From Sphingobium estronivorans (GTDB lineage: Bacteria; Pseudomonadota; Alphaproteobacteria; Sphingomonadales; Sphingomonadaceae), in the NCBI RefSeq assembly GCF_008692605.1, contig NZ_LFCT01000033.1:1-52855 (forward strand): a stretch of DNA of 52,855 nt, given 5' to 3'. The notes under the pieces are model-generated. The model saw nothing but the letters and a program-made list of their open reading frames with translations. It did no database searches and had not been told where the DNA came from. A program made the position numbers and the translations under genes. This document shows, one piece after another, positions 16,563 to 26,119 of this stretch; the stretch's first letter is position 1; every line of letters begins with the position of its first letter.

Positions 16563-17885
16563 ATGTATGATCGGCGGACCATGCTGGCAGGCGCTACGGC
16601 ATCGTTGCTTCTTTCCACGCGACTCGGCGCGCAGACAATGCCGCCGCAGGGCTTTGCCACCCCGGCCGGCACGTCGCCCTTCCCCCCGGACGTGTTTCAA
16701 GAGCGCCGCCGCCGCGTTATGGAGATGCTGAAGGATGGTGTCGCGGTCGTCTATGGCGCCGGGCCGGTGGAGAGCAACGCGGCCGTCGCGCCGCCCTTCG
16801 TGCAGGATGGAGATTTCGCTTGGCTGACCGGCATCGTCGATGAACCCGGCGCGATCCTGGTGATGGCCCCGGCGGAGCGTACCATCCGGGAATGGCTGCT
16901 GCTCCCCTCCCGCGACCCGGAGGCGGAGCGCTGGGAGGTTGAACGTTTACCCCTCGGCACCGCCCTGGAGCGGCGCACGGGTTTTGCCCGCGTGTCCCGC
17001 ACCGGCAGTTTGGGCAGCCTTGTGACGACCCTGGCCGAGCGATCCAAGACGCTGCATTTCCTCGGTCCTGTCGTCAGCGCCTCCGCGCCCGTGCCTCCGG
17101 CGCTGGAACTGTATGGCAAGGTCATGCAGCGGGTGCCGGGCGTCTCGCTCAAGGATGAGAGCGGCCTTCTGCCCGCGCTCCGCATCGTCAAGGAACCGCG
17201 TGAGCTCGACCTGATGCGCAAGGCCGAAGCGGCAACCGCGCGCGGCCATATCGCCGCGATGAAGCAGGCGCGGCCCGGCATGACCGAAAAGCAGGTGAAG
17301 GCGATCCTTGAGGACGCCTTCCGCGCCGGGGGCGGGGAAGGGCTGGCCTATGACAGCATCGTCGCCACTGGGCGCAACGCGGCTTCGCTGCACTATACCG
17401 GCGGGAGCGGGGTGATCGGGGCGAACGATCTGATCCTGATCGACGCGGCGGCATCGGTCGGCGGTTATGCCTGCGATGTCACGCGGACCTTCCCGGCGAG
17501 CGGCAGGTTCACCGCCGAACAGCGCGCCGCCTATGAACTGGTGCTCGCCGCGCAGGCCGCTGCCGTCGCGAAACTCAAGGCCGGGGTCTATTATGAAGAT
17601 CTGGTCGAGGCGGCGAAGGACGTCTTCCGCAACGCCGGTCGGGTCGATGACTTCACCCATGGACTGGGCCATCTGGTCGGACTCGACGTTCATGATGTGG
17701 GAGATATGTCGAAGCCGCTGCCGGCGGGCGCGGTCATTACGGTCGAACCCGGCCTTTATGTCCAGTCCGCCAATGTCGGCATCCGCATCGAGGATCTCTA
17801 CCTCATCAAGCAGAACGGGTCGGAGCGGCTGAGCGAAGGCATTCCCCGGACGGTGGAGGAAATCGAGGCGGCGATGGCGCGATAG
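16563..17885 (+). CDS. Exported Xaa-Pro aminopeptidase (M24 family)
   Basis: 440 residues from ATG 16563, preceded by AGGGAGGA. The start MYDRRTMLAGATASLLLS and a following GAQ site look like a signal peptide; the paired arginines suggest the Tat pathway. The N-terminal domain (about 35-190) is creatinase-like. The C-terminal pita-bread domain has all M24 metal ligands: Asp in ILIDAAASVGGY and ACDVTRTF, His in HGLGHLVGLDVHD, Glu in ITVEPGLY and IRIEDLY. It should remove the residue before a proline from peptides in the periplasm. Signal type is inferred. Confidence 0.9.
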   Translation: MYDRRTMLAGATASLLLSTRLGAQTMPPQGFATPAGTSPFPPDVFQERRRRVMEMLKDGVAVVYGAGPVESNAAVAPPFVQDGDFAWLTGIVDEPGAILVMAPAERTIREWLLLPSRDPEAERWEVERLPLGTALERRTGFARVSRTGSLGSLVTTLAERSKTLHFLGPVVSASAPVPPALELYGKVMQRVPGVSLKDESGLLPALRIVKEPRELDLMRKAEAATARGHIAAMKQARPGMTEKQVKAILEDAFRAGGGEGLAYDSIVATGRNAASLHYTGGSGVIGANDLILIDAAASVGGYACDVTRTFPASGRFTAEQRAAYELVLAAQAAAVAKLKAGVYYEDLVEAAKDVFRNAGRVDDFTHGLGHLVGLDVHDVGDMSKPLPAGAVITVEPGLYVQSANVGIRIEDLYLIKQNGSERLSEGIPRTVEEIEAAMAR

Positions 17886-17995
17886 GCTGCCTCAAGCCGC
17901 GCCGAATCCGTGCATTTATCAGGCGGCTGCCCGGTGGAAAGCTGGACAAAGATTGCTATGGGGGCGTCAGGCTTTTACCGCAAAGGCGGGGGTGA

Positions 17996-19339
17996 ATGAT
18001 GAGCAGAAAATATTTCGGCACCGACGGCATTCGCGGACGCACCAACCAATGGCCGATGACCGCCGAGCTGGCGATGAAGGTCGGCATGGCGGCGGGCAAG
18101 CATTTTCAGCGCGGCGCCCACCGCCATCGCGTAGTGATCGGCAAGGACACGCGCCTGTCGGGCTATATGGTGGAAAATGCGCTGGTCGCCGGCTTCACCG
18201 CCGTCGGCATGGACGTGGTGCAGTTCGGGCCGATTCCGACTCCCGCGGTGGCGCTGCTGGCCCATTCGATGCGCGCCGATCTGGGCGTCATGATCTCGGC
18301 CAGCCACAATCCCTATTATGACAATGGGATCAAGCTGTTCGGGCCGGATGGCTACAAGCTGTCCGACGAGGATGAGCTGAAGATCGAGGCGATGCTGGAG
18401 CAGGACATCGCGCTTGCCGCGTCGCAGGACATTGGCCGCGCCCGCCGGGTCGAGGACGCCCGCGGACGCTATATCCACGCCGTCAAGTCCAGCTTCCCCG
18501 CCGATCTGCGGCTGGATGGCTTGAAGATCGTGGTCGATTGCGCCAATGGCGCCGCCTATCAGGTGGCGCCGTCCGCCTTGTGGGAATTGGGAGCGGAGGT
18601 CGTCGCGATTGGCGTCACGCCCGATGGCACCAATATCAACGACCATTGCGGCTCGACCTCGCCGCAGCTTTTGCAGGAGACGGTGGTGTCGTCCGGCGCG
18701 GACATCGGCATCGCGCTGGATGGCGATGCCGACCGGCTGATCGTCGTGGACGAACATGGCACGATCGTTGACGGCGATCAGATCATGGCGCTGATCGCCG
18801 GGAATTTCGCCAAGGCCGGGACGCTGCGCGGCGGCGGGCTGGTGGCGACGGTGATGTCGAACCTGGGGCTGGAGCGTCATCTGTCCGGGCAGGGCATGGC
18901 GCTGGAGCGGACCAAGGTCGGCGACCGCTATGTGCTGGAACGGATGCGCGAGGGCGGTTTCAACGTCGGTGGCGAGCAGTCGGGACATATGATCCTGTCT
19001 GACTATGCGACGACCGGCGACGGCACGGTGGCGGCGTTGCAGGTGCTGGCCGCGCTGGTCCGGTCGGGCAAGCCCGCAAGCGAGGTGCTGCACCAGTTCG
19101 ATCCGGTGCCGCAGCTTCTGAAAAATGTCCGCTTTTCCGGTGGCAAGCCGCTGGAGCATGAGGATGTAAAGCGCGTCATCGCGCAGGCCGAGGCCGAACT
19201 GAACGGCAGCGGGCGGCTGGTGATCCGGCCTTCGGGCACGGAACCTGTGATCCGCGTCATGGCCGAAGGCGACCGGGAGGATCAGGTCAAGGACGTGGTC
19301 GAGCGTATCTGCGACGCCGTGGCGAAGGCGGCGGCCTGA
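17996..19339 (+). CDS. glmM: Phosphoglucosamine mutase
   Basis: 447 residues, the family's usual length. The phospho-serine loop MISASHNP places the catalytic Ser at 103; the metal loop DGDADR is near 243, the sugar-binding GGEQSGH near 326, and the phosphate-binding RPSGTEP near 408. It converts glucosamine-6-phosphate to glucosamine-1-phosphate for peptidoglycan and lipid A precursors in the cytosol. It leads a tight set whose genes overlap by 1-8 nt (glmM, DUF1272, thiD, rnhB). A second ATG (17999) is an equally possible start. Confidence 0.97.
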   Translation: MMSRKYFGTDGIRGRTNQWPMTAELAMKVGMAAGKHFQRGAHRHRVVIGKDTRLSGYMVENALVAGFTAVGMDVVQFGPIPTPAVALLAHSMRADLGVMISASHNPYYDNGIKLFGPDGYKLSDEDELKIEAMLEQDIALAASQDIGRARRVEDARGRYIHAVKSSFPADLRLDGLKIVVDCANGAAYQVAPSALWELGAEVVAIGVTPDGTNINDHCGSTSPQLLQETVVSSGADIGIALDGDADRLIVVDEHGTIVDGDQIMALIAGNFAKAGTLRGGGLVATVMSNLGLERHLSGQGMALERTKVGDRYVLERMREGGFNVGGEQSGHMILSDYATTGDGTVAALQVLAALVRSGKPASEVLHQFDPVPQLLKNVRFSGGKPLEHEDVKRVIAQAEAELNGSGRLVIRPSGTEPVIRVMAEGDREDQVKDVVERICDAVAKAAA

Positions 19340-19563
19340 TGCTGGAGATGCGGCCCGATTGCGAGCGGTGCGGCACAGACCTGCCCGCCGATGAGCCGGG
19401 GGCGTTCATCTGTTCGTTCGAATGCACATATTGCGCGCCTTGCGCCGAGTCACTGGATGATCGTTGCCCCAATTGCGGCGGGGAATTGATGGACCGGCCG
19501 ACGCGGACCGGCGATGCGTTGAAGCGCCACCCCGCCTCGACCGAGCGCAAATATAAGGCATGA
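19339..19563 (+). CDS. DUF1272 small zinc-ribbon-like protein
   Basis: 74 residues whose start overlaps the glmM stop (TGATG). Seven or more cysteines occur in pairs (DCERCGTD, CSFECTYCAPCAE, CPNCGGEL), as in DUF1272; two zinc sites are likely. This family has no assigned function. Its end overlaps the thiD start by 4 nt, so it belongs to the glmM unit. Confidence 0.9.
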   Translation: MLEMRPDCERCGTDLPADEPGAFICSFECTYCAPCAESLDDRCPNCGGELMDRPTRTGDALKRHPASTERKYKA

Positions 19564-20321
19564 GCGTCGCGCGCATCCTCATCATTGCCGGGTCCGACAG
19601 CGGCGGCGGAGCCGGGATTCAGGCCGATATCCGCACGGTGACGCTGCTGGGCGGCCATGCCATGACCGCCGTCACCGCGATCACCGCCCAGAACACGCTG
19701 GGCGTGCAGGGCGTCCATCCCGTGCCGACCGCGATGGTGCTCCAGCAGATGGAAAGCGTCATCGGCGACATCGGCGTCGACGCGGTGAAGATCGGCATGA
19801 TCGGATCGGCGGAGACAGCGGCGGCGGTGGCGGACCGGCTGGCGATGCTGGAGGGCGTGCCGATCGTCTTCGATCCCGTCATGGTGGCGACCAGCGGGGC
19901 GGCGCTGGCGGACGGGGCGACCATCGCGGCGTTCGAAAGGCTGATGGCGCTGGCGACGCTGGTGACGCCGAACATTCCTGAACTGGCAGCGCTGGGCGGG
20001 GAGGCGATCGCGATCCGTTTCGCCACCCATGTCCTGGCCAAGGGCGGCCATGGCGAGGGGCCGATGCTGACCGACCGGCTGATCGGGCCGCAGGGCGTGC
20101 GCAAGGCGTGGAGCAATGCGCGGATCGACACGCCGCATACGCACGGCACCGGCTGCACGCTGGCCAGTGCGATTGCAACCGGGGTGGGACAGGGGCTGGA
20201 CCTGATCGACGCCATAGAGCGGGCGCGCAAATATGTGCGCGCGGCGCTGGAACTGGCGCCGGGGCTGGGGCAGGGGCATGGACCCATGGGCGCGCCGTTC
20301 GGGTTGCACGACCATGCCTGA
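19560..20321 (+). CDS. thiD: Hydroxymethylpyrimidine/phosphomethylpyrimidine kinase
   Basis: 253 residues of the ribokinase-like fold. The substrate segment [17 protein letters not shown] is at residues 10-26, the VKIGMIGS segment near 78, DPVMVATSG near 104 and the anion-hole [17 protein letters not shown] near 190. It phosphorylates HMP and HMP-P in thiamine synthesis. Placement between DUF1272 and rnhB, with overlaps on both sides, indicates co-transcription with glmM and not with other thi genes. Confidence 0.95.
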   Translation: MSVARILIIAGSDSGGGAGIQADIRTVTLLGGHAMTAVTAITAQNTLGVQGVHPVPTAMVLQQMESVIGDIGVDAVKIGMIGSAETAAAVADRLAMLEGVPIVFDPVMVATSGAALADGATIAAFERLMALATLVTPNIPELAALGGEAIAIRFATHVLAKGGHGEGPMLTDRLIGPQGVRKAWSNARIDTPHTHGTGCTLASAIATGVGQGLDLIDAIERARKYVRAALELAPGLGQGHGPMGAPFGLHDHA

Positions 20322-20913
20322 TTTCACCCATGAACTGCGCCATCATCCGGGGCTTGTCGCCGGGGTGGACGAAGCCGGGCGCGGGCCGCTGGCCGGGCCA
20401 GTGGTCGCGGCCGCCGTCATCCTGCGGCAGGAGGATTGCCCCGAGGGCCTCAACGACAGCAAGCAGTTGAGCGCGGCCAAGCGCGCGGTGCTGGAGGGGC
20501 AGATCAAGGCGCGGGCGCTCTGTTGGGGGCTGGGCGTCGCCTCGGTCGAGGAGATTGACAGCCTCAACATCCTCTGGGCGACGATGTTGGCGATGACGCG
20601 GGCGGTCGAGGCCTTGGCGCAGGATTGCGCCCATATCCTCGTGGACGGCAATCGCTGCCCGCAATGGCGCTGGGCGTCGACGGCGATTGTCGAAGGCGAT
20701 GCCAAATGCCTGTCGATCGCGGCGGCCTCCATATTGGCGAAGGAAGCGCGCGACCGGATGATGATCGAGGCGGCGGCGGTCCATCCCCATTATGGCTGGG
20801 AAACGAATAAGGGCTATGGCAGCGCCCGGCATCTCGCCGCCTTGCGCGAACATGGGCCGACGCCGCTGCATCGCCGCAGCTTCGCGCCGGTCGCGCAACT
20901 CAGCCTGTTGTAA
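20314..20913 (+). CDS. rnhB: Ribonuclease HII
   Basis: 199 residues from ATG 20314, inside the thiD end (8-nt overlap). The catalytic motif [13 protein letters not shown] gives D19 and E20, with the third acid in LVDGN near 110 and further conserved residues in [13 protein letters not shown]. It cuts the RNA strand of RNA-DNA hybrids and starts removal of misincorporated ribonucleotides. In many alphaproteobacteria rnhB is beside ccrM; here ccrM lies 12.6 kb away. Confidence 0.95.
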   Translation: MPDFTHELRHHPGLVAGVDEAGRGPLAGPVVAAAVILRQEDCPEGLNDSKQLSAAKRAVLEGQIKARALCWGLGVASVEEIDSLNILWATMLAMTRAVEALAQDCAHILVDGNRCPQWRWASTAIVEGDAKCLSIAAASILAKEARDRMMIEAAAVHPHYGWETNKGYGSARHLAALREHGPTPLHRRSFAPVAQLSLL

Positions 20914-21033
20914 CTCCGGTGCGATTCTGAAGGGCGGGTTGTAGAGCCGGAAAAGCCGGCCTGTCTCATGGCGGGATGACCGGGACGGTCGGCGGGGCTG
21001 GCGCTGCGGCGACTTGTGGTTAAAAAAGCCTTT

Positions 21034-21678
21034 ATGCGCCGCGTTCGAACCTTTCTCGCTTTTGCCGCCTTCGCCCTGCTTGCGCCGGTTCAGCCCGCTG
21101 TGGCCCAGGATTTGGTGCCGGGCGGCTATCGCTGGCTGGCGGAGGGGCCGTTTACCGGGCCGCTCTACATGGTCATCAGCATCGAGCGGCAGAGGGTGCA
21201 TGTCTATGATGGCGACCGGCTGGTCGGCCTGGCCAGCATATCGACGGGAATGCAGGGTCATCGCACCCCGACCGGCGAATTTCCGATCCTGCAAAAGCGC
21301 GAATGGCATCGGTCCAACATCTATTCCAATGCACCCATGCCCTTCATGCAGCGGCTGACCTGGGACGGGATTGCGCTGCATGCCGGGCATAATCCCGGCC
21401 ATCCGGCAAGCCATGGCTGCATCCGCCTGCCCTATGCCTTCGCGCGCACGCTGTTCGGGCTGACGCAGATCGGTACGCTGGTCAGCGTGACATCGGATCG
21501 GCTGAGTCCGGCGCTGATGGTGGATGCGCTGGTGGTGGGCGATCCGGGCAGCGCCATCGTCACTTTCACGCCGCCGCAGCCCGCGACATTGCTGGCGCAG
21601 CGGGACGATAGGCCGCCCGTCGCCCCGACGTTGGCGGTCGATCCGGGCATTTTCCGGCCGCGACTGATGCGGCGGTAG
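21034..21678 (+). CDS. L,D-transpeptidase (YkuD domain), exported
   Basis: 214 residues from ATG 21034 (GTG 21016 is an alternative). A signal peptide is visible (RRVRTFLAFAAFALLAPV...AVA). The YkuD domain spans about 35-165, with catalytic SHGCIRLP near 130 and HAGHNPGHPAS just before it. Family members make 3-3 crosslinks in peptidoglycan or attach lipoproteins in the periplasm. The tail after 165 is Pro-rich. It stands 120 nt after rnhB and may have its own promoter. Confidence 0.9.
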   Translation: MRRVRTFLAFAAFALLAPVQPAVAQDLVPGGYRWLAEGPFTGPLYMVISIERQRVHVYDGDRLVGLASISTGMQGHRTPTGEFPILQKREWHRSNIYSNAPMPFMQRLTWDGIALHAGHNPGHPASHGCIRLPYAFARTLFGLTQIGTLVSVTSDRLSPALMVDALVVGDPGSAIVTFTPPQPATLLAQRDDRPPVAPTLAVDPGIFRPRLMRR

Positions 21679-21682
21679 GGTC

Positions 21683-21808
21683 TCAGCAGAAGCGCGCCGA
21701 CTGTATCCAGTCGTTGCACATCAGACGGAGTTCGGCGCGGATCGCGGTGTCGATCGGGCGGGTGAGGGTCCCGGGTGGCAGCGCGCCATCCTGAGCACAG
21801 ACATCATC
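21683..21808 (-). CDS. Possible short cysteine-containing ORF, possibly a remnant
   Basis: One minus-strand frame ending at a TGA at 21683-21685 reads GTLTRPIDTAIRAELRLMCN and ends IQSARFC, with protein-like composition. No convincing start or ribosome-binding site is visible upstream of it, and it begins next to the ahpF terminator hairpin. It may be a small protein, a gene remnant, or chance. Weakly supported. Confidence 0.2.
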   Translation of the reverse strand, partial: DDVCAQDGALPPGTLTRPIDTAIRAELRLMCNDWIQSARFC

Positions 21809-21815
21809 CTGTGCA

Positions 21816-21851
21816 AAAAGCAACCGATCCCCCAAGGAATCGGCTGCTTTT
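21816..21851 (-). terminator. Terminator after ahpF
   Basis: AAAAGCA-ACCGAT and ATCGG-CTGCTTTT pair over about 12 positions. On the minus strand the stem is followed by TTTTTG, giving a normal intrinsic terminator about 30-60 nt after the ahpF stop; on the plus strand it has TTTTC and could also stop the transpeptidase transcript. Confidence 0.8.
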
Positions 21852-21879
21852 CGGTCATGGTCTTGCGCGTGCCGGACGA

Positions 21880-23460
21880 TCAGGCCGCTTCGGCCGTTTC
21901 CTCGCTGGCGGGCAGGCGGATCAGATAGTCGAAGGCGGACAGCGCCGCCGTCGATCCCGCGCCCATCGCGATGACGATCTGCTTGTAGGGGACCGTCGTG
22001 CAGTCGCCTGCCGCGAAGATACCCGGGACGCTCGTTTCCCCGCGCGCATCGATCTCAATCTCGCCGCGCGGGGAAAGGGCGATGCTGTCCTTCAGCCATT
22101 CGGTGTTGGGGACAAGGCCGATCTGGACGAAAATGCCCTCCAACTCGACTTCATGCTCCGCGCTGCTGTTGCGGTCCTTGTAGCGGAGGCCCGTCACCTT
22201 TTCGCCATTGCCGTTCACCTGCGTCGTGAGGGCCGAGGTGATGATGCGGACATTGGGCAGGCTGGCAAGCTTGCGCTGCAACACCGCGTCGGCCCGCAAC
22301 TGGCTGTCGAACTCGATCAGCGTCACATGGGCGACAAGACCGGCAAGGTCGATGGCCGCTTCAACGCCGCTATTGCCGCCGCCGATCACTGCCACGCGCT
22401 TGCCCTTGAACAGCGGACCGTCGCAATGCGGGCAGTAGGCGACGCCCTTGTTGCGATAGTCGTCCTCGCCCGGCACGCCCATCTGCCGCCAGCGCGCGCC
22501 GGTGGAGAGGATGACGGTGCGGCCCTTCAGCGAGGCGCCATTTTCGAGGACGACTTCATGATAGCCGCCCTCGACCTTCGCCGGGATCAGCTTCGCCGCT
22601 TTCTGAAGGTTCATGATCTCCACATCATAATCCTTCACATGGGCTTCGAGGGCAGACGCCAGCTTGGGGCCTTCGGTGCGGCTGACCGAGATGAAATTCT
22701 CGATGTCCATGGTGTCGAGCACCTGCCCGCCGAAGCGTTCCGCCGCGACGCCGGTGCGGATGCCCTTGCGCGCCGCATAGATGGCCGAAGCCGCGCCAGC
22801 GGGGCCGCCGCCGACCACCAGCACCTCGAACGGGTCCTGGCGCTGGATCTTCTCGGCCGCGCGCGCTTCCGCGCCGCTGTCGATCTTTGCGACGATCTGT
22901 TCCAGTTCCATCCGGCCCGAGGCGAAGGGCTCGCCGTTCAGGAAGACGGTGGGAACGGCCATGACCTTGCGGGCGTCGACCTCCTCCTTGAACAGCCCGC
23001 CGTCGATGGCGGTGTGGCTGATGCGCGGGTTGAGGACGGCCATCAGGTTCAGCGCCTGCACCACGTCGGGGCAGTTCTGGCACGACAGCGAGAAATAGGT
23101 TTCGAAGGCGAAATCGCCATCAATGTCCTTGATCTGCTGGATCAGGTCCTGCGCCGCCTTGGACGGGTGGCCGCCGACTTGCAGCAGGGCGAGGACGAGC
23201 GAGGTGAATTCATGGCCCATCGGCAAGCCGGCGAAGGTGACGCCGATGTCCGTGCCGGTGCGGCGGATCATGAAGCTGGGGACGCGCTTATCCGAGCCGC
23301 TCACCACCGACACCTTGTCCGACAGTTCAGCGATTTCGTCCAGCAGCGTCTTGAGTTCACGGCTCTTCGCGCCATCGTCCAGCGACGCCACCAGCTCGAT
23401 CGGCTGGGTGATGTTCGCCATATAAGCCTTGAGCTGGCCCTTGAGATTTGCGTCCAACAT
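21880..23460 (-). CDS. ahpF: Alkyl hydroperoxide reductase subunit F
   Basis: 526 residues from ATG 23460 ([14 protein letters not shown], as in E. coli AhpF), with GGAGA 7 nt upstream. The N-terminal double thioredoxin-like domain carries SCQNCPDV near residue 129. FAD- and NADH-binding motifs are [13 protein letters not shown] near 212 and [14 protein letters not shown] near 360, and the catalytic YCPHCDGP lies between them. It passes electrons from NADH to AhpC, recycling the peroxidase. It follows ahpC on the minus strand after a 296-nt gap that is long for one operon. Confidence 0.96.
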   Translation of the reverse strand: MLDANLKGQLKAYMANITQPIELVASLDDGAKSRELKTLLDEIAELSDKVSVVSGSDKRVPSFMIRRTGTDIGVTFAGLPMGHEFTSLVLALLQVGGHPSKAAQDLIQQIKDIDGDFAFETYFSLSCQNCPDVVQALNLMAVLNPRISHTAIDGGLFKEEVDARKVMAVPTVFLNGEPFASGRMELEQIVAKIDSGAEARAAEKIQRQDPFEVLVVGGGPAGAASAIYAARKGIRTGVAAERFGGQVLDTMDIENFISVSRTEGPKLASALEAHVKDYDVEIMNLQKAAKLIPAKVEGGYHEVVLENGASLKGRTVILSTGARWRQMGVPGEDDYRNKGVAYCPHCDGPLFKGKRVAVIGGGNSGVEAAIDLAGLVAHVTLIEFDSQLRADAVLQRKLASLPNVRIITSALTTQVNGNGEKVTGLRYKDRNSSAEHEVELEGIFVQIGLVPNTEWLKDSIALSPRGEIEIDARGETSVPGIFAAGDCTTVPYKQIVIAMGAGSTAALSAFDYLIRLPASEETAEAA

Positions 23461-23472
23461 CTTGTTCTCCAT

Positions 23473-23756
23473 GGGTTGGGCGCGCCGATCCGGGGCACGC
23501 GGCTATCCGTCCGCCGGGGTCCGGCGCTCGAAGATAGCGATGAATGTCTTGGATAAAACCCCGCCGGGCCGGGGAGGGTGCCTCGACCCAGCCCGCCGGA
23601 GTGCCAGGGTCTTGCCGCTATTCCGTCCATGCAGGCCTGCGAAGCGCCATTTTCTGCGTTCCGGTGCTCACGTACTGAGAGTACGCCGCGCTCCGTTACT
23701 CGAAAACCCCGCTTCTCGGCTCCGCTTGGCCGAAATATCGACAAGACCCTTGGTCT
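23473..23756. other. Long structured gap between ahpC and ahpF
   Basis: 284 nt without a credible gene. It holds a short perfect hairpin CGTACT-GAG-AGTACG (23671-23685), a GC-rich stem CCCCGCCGGGCCGGGG (23560-23575), and other complementary stretches. In a co-directional gene pair this could be an attenuator, RNA-processing site or REP-type repeat that lowers ahpF relative to ahpC. I cannot tell which. Confidence 0.45.
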
Positions 23757-24320
23757 TTAGATCTTGCCGACGAGGTCGAGCGAGGGCGCCAGCGTGGCTT
23801 CGCCTTCTTCCCACTTGGCCGGGCAAACTTCGCCGGGGTTGGCGGCGACATATTGCGCAGCCTTGACCTTGCGGAGCAGTTCGGTCGCGTTGCGGCCGAC
23901 GCCTTCCGACGTGATTTCCATGAACTGGATCACGCCTTCGGGATCGACCAGGAAGGTCGCGCGGTCAGCCAGGCCGACGCCCGGGCGCATCACGTCGAAA
24001 TTGTTGGTGATGGTGCCCGACTGGTCGCCCAGCATGAAATAGTTGATCTTGCCGATGGCCGGCGAGGTGTCGTGCCAGGCCTTATGGCTGAAATGCGTGT
24101 CGGTCGAGACCGAGTACACTTCGACGTTCAGCTTCTGGAGCGTCGGGTAGATGTCGGCCAGATCCTCCAGCTCCGTCGGGCAGACGAAGGTGAAATCGGC
24201 GGGGTAGAAGAAGAAGACGGCCCACTTGCCCTTCACGTCGGCGTCGGTGACGTCGACGAACTTGCCCTGCTTATAGGCGGTGGCTTTGAACGGCTTGATG
24301 GTCGTATTGATGAGAGCCAT
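23757..24320 (-). CDS. ahpC: Alkyl hydroperoxide reductase subunit C (2-Cys peroxiredoxin)
   Basis: 187 residues, the same length as E. coli AhpC. The peroxidatic cysteine is C47 in TFVCPTE and the resolving one C166 in EVCPAKW, so it is a typical 2-Cys enzyme. It reduces hydrogen peroxide, organic peroxides and peroxynitrite in the cytosol and is recycled by AhpF. A start with AAAGGAACTGG upstream is clear. An inverted repeat sits about 90-110 nt before the start. No oxyR gene is in the window. Confidence 0.97.
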   Translation of the reverse strand: MALINTTIKPFKATAYKQGKFVDVTDADVKGKWAVFFFYPADFTFVCPTELEDLADIYPTLQKLNVEVYSVSTDTHFSHKAWHDTSPAIGKINYFMLGDQSGTITNNFDVMRPGVGLADRATFLVDPEGVIQFMEITSEGVGRNATELLRKVKAAQYVAANPGEVCPAKWEEGEATLAPSLDLVGKI

Positions 24321-24411
24321 GGGCTTTCCAGTTCCTTTTGAGGGGGTTGCTGTTGCCCGGCCTATCTAGGGAGGATGACAGTCCTGTGGAAATTGGTTTT
24401 ATTGGCCGTGT

Positions 24412-24430
24412 TGATCGATAAAAACGATCA
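24412..24430. promoter_or_regulatory. Inverted repeat TGATCG-7-CGATCA upstream of ahpC
   Basis: Perfect 6-bp arms around an A-rich 7-nt spacer, 92-110 nt before the ahpC start and just after the stop of the tetR-type gene. It may be an activator or repressor site for ahpC, or a weak terminator of the upstream gene. It does not obviously match the four-part OxyR consensus. Confidence 0.35.
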
Positions 24431-24439
24431 CAGGCCATT

Positions 24440-25090
24440 TTATTGATCGATTGAACCATCTCTTGGCTTGTGCAGCACATAGTTCATCGTTTCCTCGACC
24501 ATGCCCAGCGCTTCCTCGATGGTGAAGGTGGAGGAATCGAGACAAAGTTCCAGCCACAGGCCGTCGATCATCGCGGTGATGGCGATGGCGGCAATGCGCG
24601 CGGCAGGGCGGGGTATCTGGGGCGCCGCCTCACGCAGCAGCACCTCCATGCGCTCGCGCCCGCCGCCATAGGTTTCGGCATGGGTGGCGGCGATGGCGGG
24701 ATTGGTCTTGTTGAGGCTCCAGAAGGAAATCCAGGTCGCGAGCAGATTGGGGTCCAGCACCGGCGGCTGGAAATTCGAGCGGATATAGGCCCAGATGCGG
24801 TCGCGTGGGTTGGGTCCGGCCTCCGCCACCGCCTTTTCCATCGCGGCGGCGACCTTTTCCCCGACGTCGCGATAGGTGGCGAGGATCAGCGCATCGACGC
24901 CGTCGAAATAATGGGTGAGCAGGCCCGCCGACACGCCCGCATAGGCGCAGATCGCCCGGACCGAAGTACCGCCCGCGCCCTTTTCGGCCAGGCAGCGCGC
25001 CGTTGCCTCGATCAATGCCTGCCGCCGCACATCGGCGGATTCCCGAACGAACCGCGCCCTTTCCGGGCGCCCCTCTGGCTTCAGTTCCAT
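24440..25090 (-). CDS. TetR-family regulator (BetI-like)
   Basis: 216 residues. HTH at about 25-70 (SVRAICAYAGVSAGLLTHYF, followed by DALILATYRD). The C-terminal domain, with WISFWSLNKTNPAIAATHAE and a DGLWLELCL segment, resembles the BetI/TetR_C_6 group. BetI represses choline/betaine genes, but no bet genes are here, so the target is unknown. It is 120 nt upstream of ahpC on the same strand. Confidence 0.85.
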   Translation of the reverse strand: MELKPEGRPERARFVRESADVRRQALIEATARCLAEKGAGGTSVRAICAYAGVSAGLLTHYFDGVDALILATYRDVGEKVAAAMEKAVAEAGPNPRDRIWAYIRSNFQPPVLDPNLLATWISFWSLNKTNPAIAATHAETYGGGRERMEVLLREAAPQIPRPAARIAAIAITAMIDGLWLELCLDSSTFTIEEALGMVEETMNYVLHKPRDGSIDQ

Positions 25091-25219
25091 ATCTCTTCCC
25101 CGCGGACTATCCTGCTCCTCATCGGATCGGCTGGCAAGCCGTCCGCCCCCTGCGTCGAGAAGATGGATCGAAGAGCCGCGTTCAGCCGTTTGACGTCATA
25201 AATGCAAGGAGAAATATGG

Positions 25220-25690
25220 ATGAAGCGCAGGAAAGTTGCGTCTGTCCTCCTCCCGGCGGTGCTGCTGATCCCGGGACTTGGCGGCTGTGCCAAGAGCGTC
25301 GACAATGGTGCTTCGGGCAATGACGTCACGGCGGCGCCCAGCGTGGAGAATATCGAGGAACCCGATGCGGTGAACGCCGGGGCGAATGAAGCGGTGGGCC
25401 TGCCCACTGACGATTGGGTGGGACGGTGGAATGGCCCGGAAGGGCTGTTTCTGGACATCCAGCCCTCGCCAGACGGCAAGAGCGGCCATTATGCCATTGC
25501 AAACAAGGATAATCTCGACCGGCAGGGTGATTATGCCGGCGTGGCCGAGGGGACGACGATCCGCTTCGTGCGCGACGGCAAGGATCTGGCGATCCGGCCG
25601 GGGATCGGGAATGACACGGGCTTCAAATATCTGGCGGGCAAGACGGACTGTCTGATCGTTGTGCCGGGGAAAGAGGGCTATTGCCGATAA
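25220..25690 (+). CDS. Small lipoprotein of unknown function
   Basis: 156 residues from ATG 25220, with AAGGAG upstream; an ATG at 25202 is possible but its region contains that site. The signal peptide ends in the lipobox LGGC, making C23 the lipidated residue. The mature part has an acidic linker, then a compact domain (WVGRWNGPEGLFLDIQP, HYAIANKDNLDRQGDY, LAGKTDCLIV, EGYCR) that looks like a small beta-barrel binding domain with one possible disulfide. I do not recognise a named family. Confidence 0.75.
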   Translation: MKRRKVASVLLPAVLLIPGLGGCAKSVDNGASGNDVTAAPSVENIEEPDAVNAGANEAVGLPTDDWVGRWNGPEGLFLDIQPSPDGKSGHYAIANKDNLDRQGDYAGVAEGTTIRFVRDGKDLAIRPGIGNDTGFKYLAGKTDCLIVVPGKEGYCR

Positions 25691-25750
25691 GGAACAGCTT
25701 GGCCGTCCGTGCATTGATGGCGTGGGTGGCAAGGTAAGAGGAGGATGAAC

Positions 25751-25993
25751 ATGGCGGATTATCAGGAGCGCCCGACGACGACCACGGTGATTGAAAAGCG
25801 TGGTGGCGGCGGCACCATGGTGGCCGTTCTCCTGCTGGTCGTGGTCGTGGCGATTGCCGCCTTCTTCCTGATCAGCAGTCAAACCCGCAAGGATAGCGCC
25901 GTGGAAGGCGCCGCGTCCCAGATCGGCCAGGCGGCGAGCGATGTCGGCGACGCGGCCAAGGATGCGGCCGGCTCGGTAAAGGATCAGCAATAA
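25751..25993 (+). CDS. Small single-pass membrane protein
   Basis: 80 residues from ATG 25751, chosen because AGGAGG ends right before the alternative ATG at 25745 and is 6 nt from this one. One membrane segment (MVAVLLLVVVVAIAAFFLI, about 23-41) separates a short N-terminal tail from an Ala/Asp/Lys-rich C-terminal helix with repeated A-x-x-V-G-D-A-A-type units, like CsbD or LEA-type stress proteins. Function unknown. A strong terminator follows. Confidence 0.7.
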   Translation: MADYQERPTTTTVIEKRGGGGTMVAVLLLVVVVAIAAFFLISSQTRKDSAVEGAASQIGQAASDVGDAAKDAAGSVKDQQ

Positions 25994-26051
25994 CGCTGAT
26001 CGATGATGGTTCCCTCTCTGCCCGCCCCGGACGCGGCAGGATGAGAAAAGG

Positions 26052-26083
26052 AAAAGGGCGCCCCGTTTAAGGGGCGCCCTTTT
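26052..26083 (+). terminator. Strong terminator between convergent genes
   Basis: AAAAGGGCGCCCC and its exact complement flank a 6-nt loop, and the plus strand continues TTTTCTTT. The symmetric A/T tails make it usable from both sides, here for the small membrane protein and carD. Confidence 0.9.
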
Positions 26084-26119
26084 CTTTGGCCTGCCGTGGT
26101 CGGCTCGGCCCTGATATTG

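Noticed and set aside
24412..24430. A consensus OxyR site before ahpC
   Set aside because: Only a single inverted repeat is seen; the four spaced ATAG/CTAT-type elements of OxyR sites are not evident, so I list it only as an unnamed inverted repeat.
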